NCBI GenBank assembly: GCA_963931925.1
Contig: OZ007573.1
Location: 34,805,749 to 34,869,748 of the forward strand
Length of the DNA: 64,000 bases
Direction of reading: 5' to 3'
Source of the DNA: Onchidella celtica
Taxonomy: Eukaryota; Mollusca; Gastropoda; Systellommatophora; Onchidiidae
Shown one piece after another: positions 60,056 through 64,000 of this stretch. The notes under the pieces were generated by a model. The model was not told where the DNA came from. It worked only from the letters and a program-made list of their open reading frames with translations, and did not search any database. Each line of letters starts with the position of its first letter. Positions within the stretch are counted from its first letter, which is position 1. The position numbers and the translations under genes are program-made.

Positions 60056-60528
60056 ACTTGTATTTGTATTTGTATTTGTATAACTCTTTAATCCCATTTG
60101 GGAAATTTTGCCTTTGTGCCATTGCAGCCCAGTTATAACTGGAGCAGGCACGTCGTCGCCACAGTGCAGCGCCGGTCGGCGTGTTTTTTTTGTTTTTTTT
60201 TGGGGGGGGGGAGATGAGGGGGGAGGGGGAGGGATTGGTAGAGATGAATTTAATTTAATTTTGCCCGGGCAGCGGCCTGTTCGGCCTGCTCTTTACGATT
60301 TCCAACTGCCAAGGTATCTTTAACGTGCGCAACGTGCACACGGGCCCTCCGAATTTTTTCGTCCTTATCCGAGAAGACTAGGTACTCGATCCTACCCCTC
60401 AATAGAATCAGGGACACGAAAATATGAGAAAAATCCCAAACTTCCAACATGCCTGCACGGCCCGGGTTTCGAACCCGGGACCCTTGGCACGAGAGGCGAG
60501 CACCTTGCCTCTAGACCACCTTGTCGTT
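60056..60528 (-). mobile_element. Full-length tRNA-derived SINE, about 470 bp
   Basis: On the minus strand the tRNA head carries a B box GGGTTCGAAACCC-like string (60459-60477 region) and an A-box-like TGGTCTAGAGGC, followed by the same body as the SINE at 38.8 kb (CATTAAAGATACC-type block here as ACGTTAAAGATACCTTGG), a C-rich segment, the CGCCGACCGGCG module, GGCACAAAGGCAAAATTT and a (ATACAA)n tail at 60056-60078. The head, body and tail are all present, so this is the reference copy for the family in the window. Confidence 0.85.
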
Positions 60529-61215
60529 TCGAATAACAAGATTATAATAATTCGCGTTTTTTTTTGGTGTTTTTTTTTTTACATGCAAGAAATGAAGCAA
60601 CCATTCATTAGCTTGATTATCTTAATTAACCAAAATTGCTGTTTGCCAAAAAAGGCAATAAATAAACATAATGCCTGGGAACAGCGACAGCACAAGAGAT
60701 TTTCAGAGGATAAGAACTCTGTCAACCTAATGTTTTGGTTCTTGAATTCCTTACACACACTGGGGTGCGGACCATAATTTATGTCCAGGTCGTCAGTCTG
60801 AGTATTTTCCTGTTGTTCCCCTGGGTGGGTGGTTGCAGTTAAACCTCTGTATTAAAATCTTGCTCATCCACATGTCACACTGCTAGATTTTTTGCCGAAT
60901 TTCAGGTACAAAACTGATGAGTTTGTCCGAAGAGTTAATTGACCTAATGACAAAGCATTGATCATTATGCAGTCATGGCGTGTATTGTAAAATACGGCTG
61001 CGAAGCTAATATGAGTGCATGTAAATCAGCCGGAACTCTTGAACTCTTAAACAGAAGACGAAAACAACCTACTAGTTATACTACATTTTTTTTCACCCCA
61101 CGGCCATCTCGCAACTAGTCTGACTACAACCTATCAAAGTCCCTTTTTCACTTCTTGCGAGTAGAATGTATTTTTAACAAACAAAAAAAAAGCGCTCTTC
61201 CCCTGTGCGTTCTGA
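60529..61215. other. Non-coding sequence
   Basis: Nothing recognised; a 117-codon frame at 60424-60777 runs through the SINE head and is chance. Confidence 0.4.
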
Positions 61216-61848
61216 TGAAACAAATTGTTTTAATGAGAAAGAAAAAGTAATGTCCTCCTCAAAATAATTAAAAAAATTTTCTATCTCATACATTCTATGT
61301 GTTTTATACTTTGCATATTAAAATCAAACGTTAAAATGTAAAGATTAAATGTTAAAATGCTACATCAAATGTAGATGTAAAAAAGCAAAGGCTCAACCAG
61401 CACTTCTTTAAACTGTGCACATCTATTCTGTTTTTAATTTACACATAGAATTTACACAGAGATGGTGTGTTGATTCAATATTCTCCTGAAAAAAAAAAAA
61501 AATGTGTAAGATTTTGTGTCACATTTTTATCAAGGTGTCCCATTTAAGTGTGCCCTGTAATGGCCAAATAATGTTGGTCGATCATATTTCATAGCGATCC
61601 GCTTCTAATAAGCAGGTAAAAAAAATTGTATATTATACACAATATCTACTTTAAAGTTAAATTTCGATCTTTGAAATAAAAAACAAACCAATTTTTATTT
61701 AAGAACTCGCATTTTTCCTACTTTTTTTCGAGAAATTGTGAGATTATTTAGGGTGGATCTGGCTCAAAATCTGTACATAGTTTTCTGGGTTTCATTGGCG
61801 GACCTACATTTTTGGGACCATGAAGCTTGAACTGTTATGGGGCCCTTC
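61216..61848 (+). repeat. Diverged direct repeat, copy A
   Basis: It matches 62928-63555 in the same orientation through shared strings such as AAAAAGTAATGTCCTCCT, ATCAAACGTTAAAATGTA, CTCAACCAGCACTTCTTT, GGTGTGTTGATTCAATATTC and TTATTTAGGGTGGATCT, with many substitutions and small indels. Edges are approximate. No coding content. Confidence 0.8.
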
Positions 61849-62927
61849 ACAACCAGCAACAATAGTGCATTAAAAAAAAAATCTTCACGACCCCTCCGGG
61901 ATTAAGAGCGCTGAAGCTCAAGTTTCATTAGTTCCAGGGTAGATCCGCTACTGTTCGGTTTCCTAACTATTTCACAGGATTGACGATCCCACATTCAATG
62001 GCGGGGTAAATGGAACGATCCTGGTTATTTCTTTTGGAATTTAATTACGAAATTATTAGACTATTTAGGTGGGTGAGCTAAAAAATGTGTGAGTGGATCT
62101 GATGAAATCTCGCTTAGGGTAAAAGACCAAATTCCTGAGAAAACCCCTCCAAAGGAGAAAATATTCTGTAGATATTGAAACATGTAAGATTAGCCATTTT
62201 CTGCATTCAGTTGAAATATTTTGCTCCCAATCGTCTTAGAAATACGCTTATTTTGACTTCTTAAAGAGGTATAAAAATTTCAAATTTAGCGAAGTTTTGT
62301 CAGATTCATCAACATATTCATTTAGTTTGCTTGGTCTCTTGAAAATGAAGTACTGACTTTTAGTTACGGAGCATTCCATGTTTACTGACCTGAAAAACTG
62401 ATGGAATTTTTGCACTATTTTGAAGTTTCACCCGCATTCATTACTGATGCTATGATAACTATCCCAGCCAGTATCCCAATGTTATTGCATAGCAGATTTG
62501 TATAGGATTTCTGTAAGGTTGATAGGATTACAGTAGGGGCGGGTTCCCTACATCAAACCGACATTGGTATGATGCCATAACCAGTGGATCTCCGTAGGAA
62601 ATAATGCCAGTCCTATGTCTGAACTTAACATCAGATCCGCGTGTCGGATTTCCGTCTGGTCGCTGTCTGGACTTTGTTTAATGTTTAAAAACTAACTATT
62701 CCACTACACAGCTCGTATAGAAGATACAAAAGTTCATAAACCATCAAAGTAGTGGAGTATCATTTGTAAAGAGAAAAACTCAATTTCCCTTGTCTTTGTA
62801 ATTTTTTTTTTTTTTTACTGCGTTTGAACTAAACATTACGTTGATATCTCGGACTAGGGGAAGTCAAATCTCTTTCTCATACTGTTTGTGAAGGCATTTA
62901 CACGTCGGCGACGGCATGAAAGATCTG
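61849..62927. other. Single-copy spacer between the direct repeats
   Basis: Non-coding AT-rich sequence, not duplicated within the window; only short similarity (ATTATTAGACTATTTAGGTGGG at about 62048) to the repeat ends. Confidence 0.4.
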
Positions 62928-63555
62928 TGAAACAGCTTCATTTTACCGAAAACAAAAAGTAATGTCCTCCTTAAAATAAACAACAAAAAAAACATTTCTA
63001 TCTCACACATAATATATGTTTATACGTTGAATGTTGCAATCAAACGTTAAAATGTACAGATTTAAATGTTAAAATGCTACATCAAATGTTAAATATGTAG
63101 ATGTAGAAAAGCAAAGACTCAACCAGCACTTCTTTGAACTATGCGCCTCCATTCTGTTTTTAAGTTACACATAGAATTTACACAGAGGTGGTGTGTTGAT
63201 TCAATATTCTCTTGAAAAAAAACAACAACCCACAAATGTGTAAGATTAGTCTAATTTAAGTGTGCTCTGTTATGGCCGAATAATGTCGGTGGATTACAAT
63301 GATCCCTTTCTAATAAGTGGGTAAAAATGCATATTATACACATATCTACTTTAAAGTTAAATTTCATTTTTTTCTTTAAAATAAAAAAAAAAACACTTTG
63401 TATCTAAGAACTTGCATTTTTCCTACCTATTTTCTTAATTTGGAAATTATTTGATTATTTAGGGTGGATCTCGCTCCAAATCTCTATGTAGTCTTCTCGG
63501 TTTCATTGGCCAATCTGCATTTTGGGGACCCTAAAGTTGGAATCGTCATGGAGTC
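62928..63555 (+). repeat. Diverged direct repeat, copy B
   Basis: See copy A at 61216-61848; offset about 1.7 kb. Confidence 0.8.
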
Positions 63556-64000
63556 ACTTCGCAACTAACAACTTATCAGTTGTTTGAAAATTGAACTGAA
63601 TTAATAAATAACTTGAATGGAATATGTGGCCAGCAAATGAATTTACATTCTTACCAGCAGTTCCATTAGTTCGGCAAACACTTTGTGCAAGTTAAAATTG
63701 AATGGAAAACAAATGGATGGGTTCGTGATCTGAACTCAGCAGTTATTAATGCAGGCCAACAATAACCGATTATCAGTTTTGCATCCTGGGATTTGGCTGT
63801 TCCTGCAGTTTTTTTCATTTCATTTACAAAGAGATCCAAGTTGATATGTTTGACAGGCAATCTTATTAATCTAAGATGGCAACTGCAAAACAAACATGTT
63901 CAGCAAGATCAGCTGACGTGAGCAATAAATCAAGAAATCTTTTCTTAATGCTTTGGGAAGAAAGTTTTTTTTTTTTGGTAACAAAATGGGAGCTTCCCTG
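63556..64000. other. Non-coding sequence to the window end
   Basis: A 75-codon minus frame at 63666-63893 has no recognisable motif. Nothing else seen. Confidence 0.4.

Noticed and set aside
61216-63555. Direct repeats considered as an LTR pair
   Set aside because: The copies lack TG...CA ends, no target duplication is visible and there is no coding sequence between them.

Overview
This window looks like nuclear DNA of an invertebrate animal, probably a marine mollusc and perhaps a gastropod. The evidence is low gene density, spliced genes with GTAAGT/AG introns, AT-rich non-coding sequence, many simple repeats, LINE 3' tails of the type GCGCTATATAAAT(ATT)n, a tRNA-derived SINE with a (ATACAA)n tail, and many small terminal-inverted-repeat elements. 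The species is an inference; nothing in the window fixes it. No bacterial operons, rRNA genes or CRISPR arrays are visible.

The most complete unit is a two-gene DNA transposon at about 5.63-13.04 kb. A 15-bp perfect inverted repeat marks its ends. One gene runs rightwards from just inside the left end and encodes a THAP zinc finger joined to a DDE transposase (DDE_Tnp_4 type). The other runs leftwards from just inside the right end and encodes SAP, SWIM and YqaJ-exonuclease domains. This is the layout of the ISL2EU superfamily. The transposase carries one in-frame stop, and the second gene at least one frameshift, so this copy looks recently dead. It has itself been invaded by a LINE 3' end between the two genes and by a 219-bp MITE with a perfect 8-bp target-site duplication inside an intron.

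The only convincing host-gene piece is at 17.65-17.89 kb. It is the first exon of a THAP-domain gene on the minus strand, with a compact promoter (CRE, ETS, YY1-like and NRF1-like sites) and a 17-codon upstream ORF ending one base before the THAP start.

From about 15.8 to 23 kb there is a solo LTR with a 5-bp duplication, a weaker LTR candidate, a LINE reverse-transcriptase scrap and a hAT-like terminus. Between 23.37 and 25.91 kb lies a 2.5-kb minisatellite of 21- and 24-bp units. At 28.03-28.62 kb there is a 26-bp VNTR. The 30-46 kb stretch is mostly non-coding, with (GA)n, (GACA)n and (GGAT)n tracts, an L2/CR1-like LINE 3' end (31.4-31.8 kb), a tRNA-derived SINE (38.8-39.06 kb) and two adjacent MITEs (42.28-42.77 kb).

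At 47.7-49.5 kb there is a decayed DNA-transposon protein with the motif DSGGGQNRN, and just beyond it a 1,033-bp 5'-truncated LINE flanked by identical 107-bp direct repeats (49.97-51.21 kb). The last 13 kb contains two inverted copies of the SINE family (58.9 and 60.1-60.5 kb) and a diverged direct duplication of about 630 bp (61.2 and 62.9 kb). The remaining stretches hold short random ORFs only.
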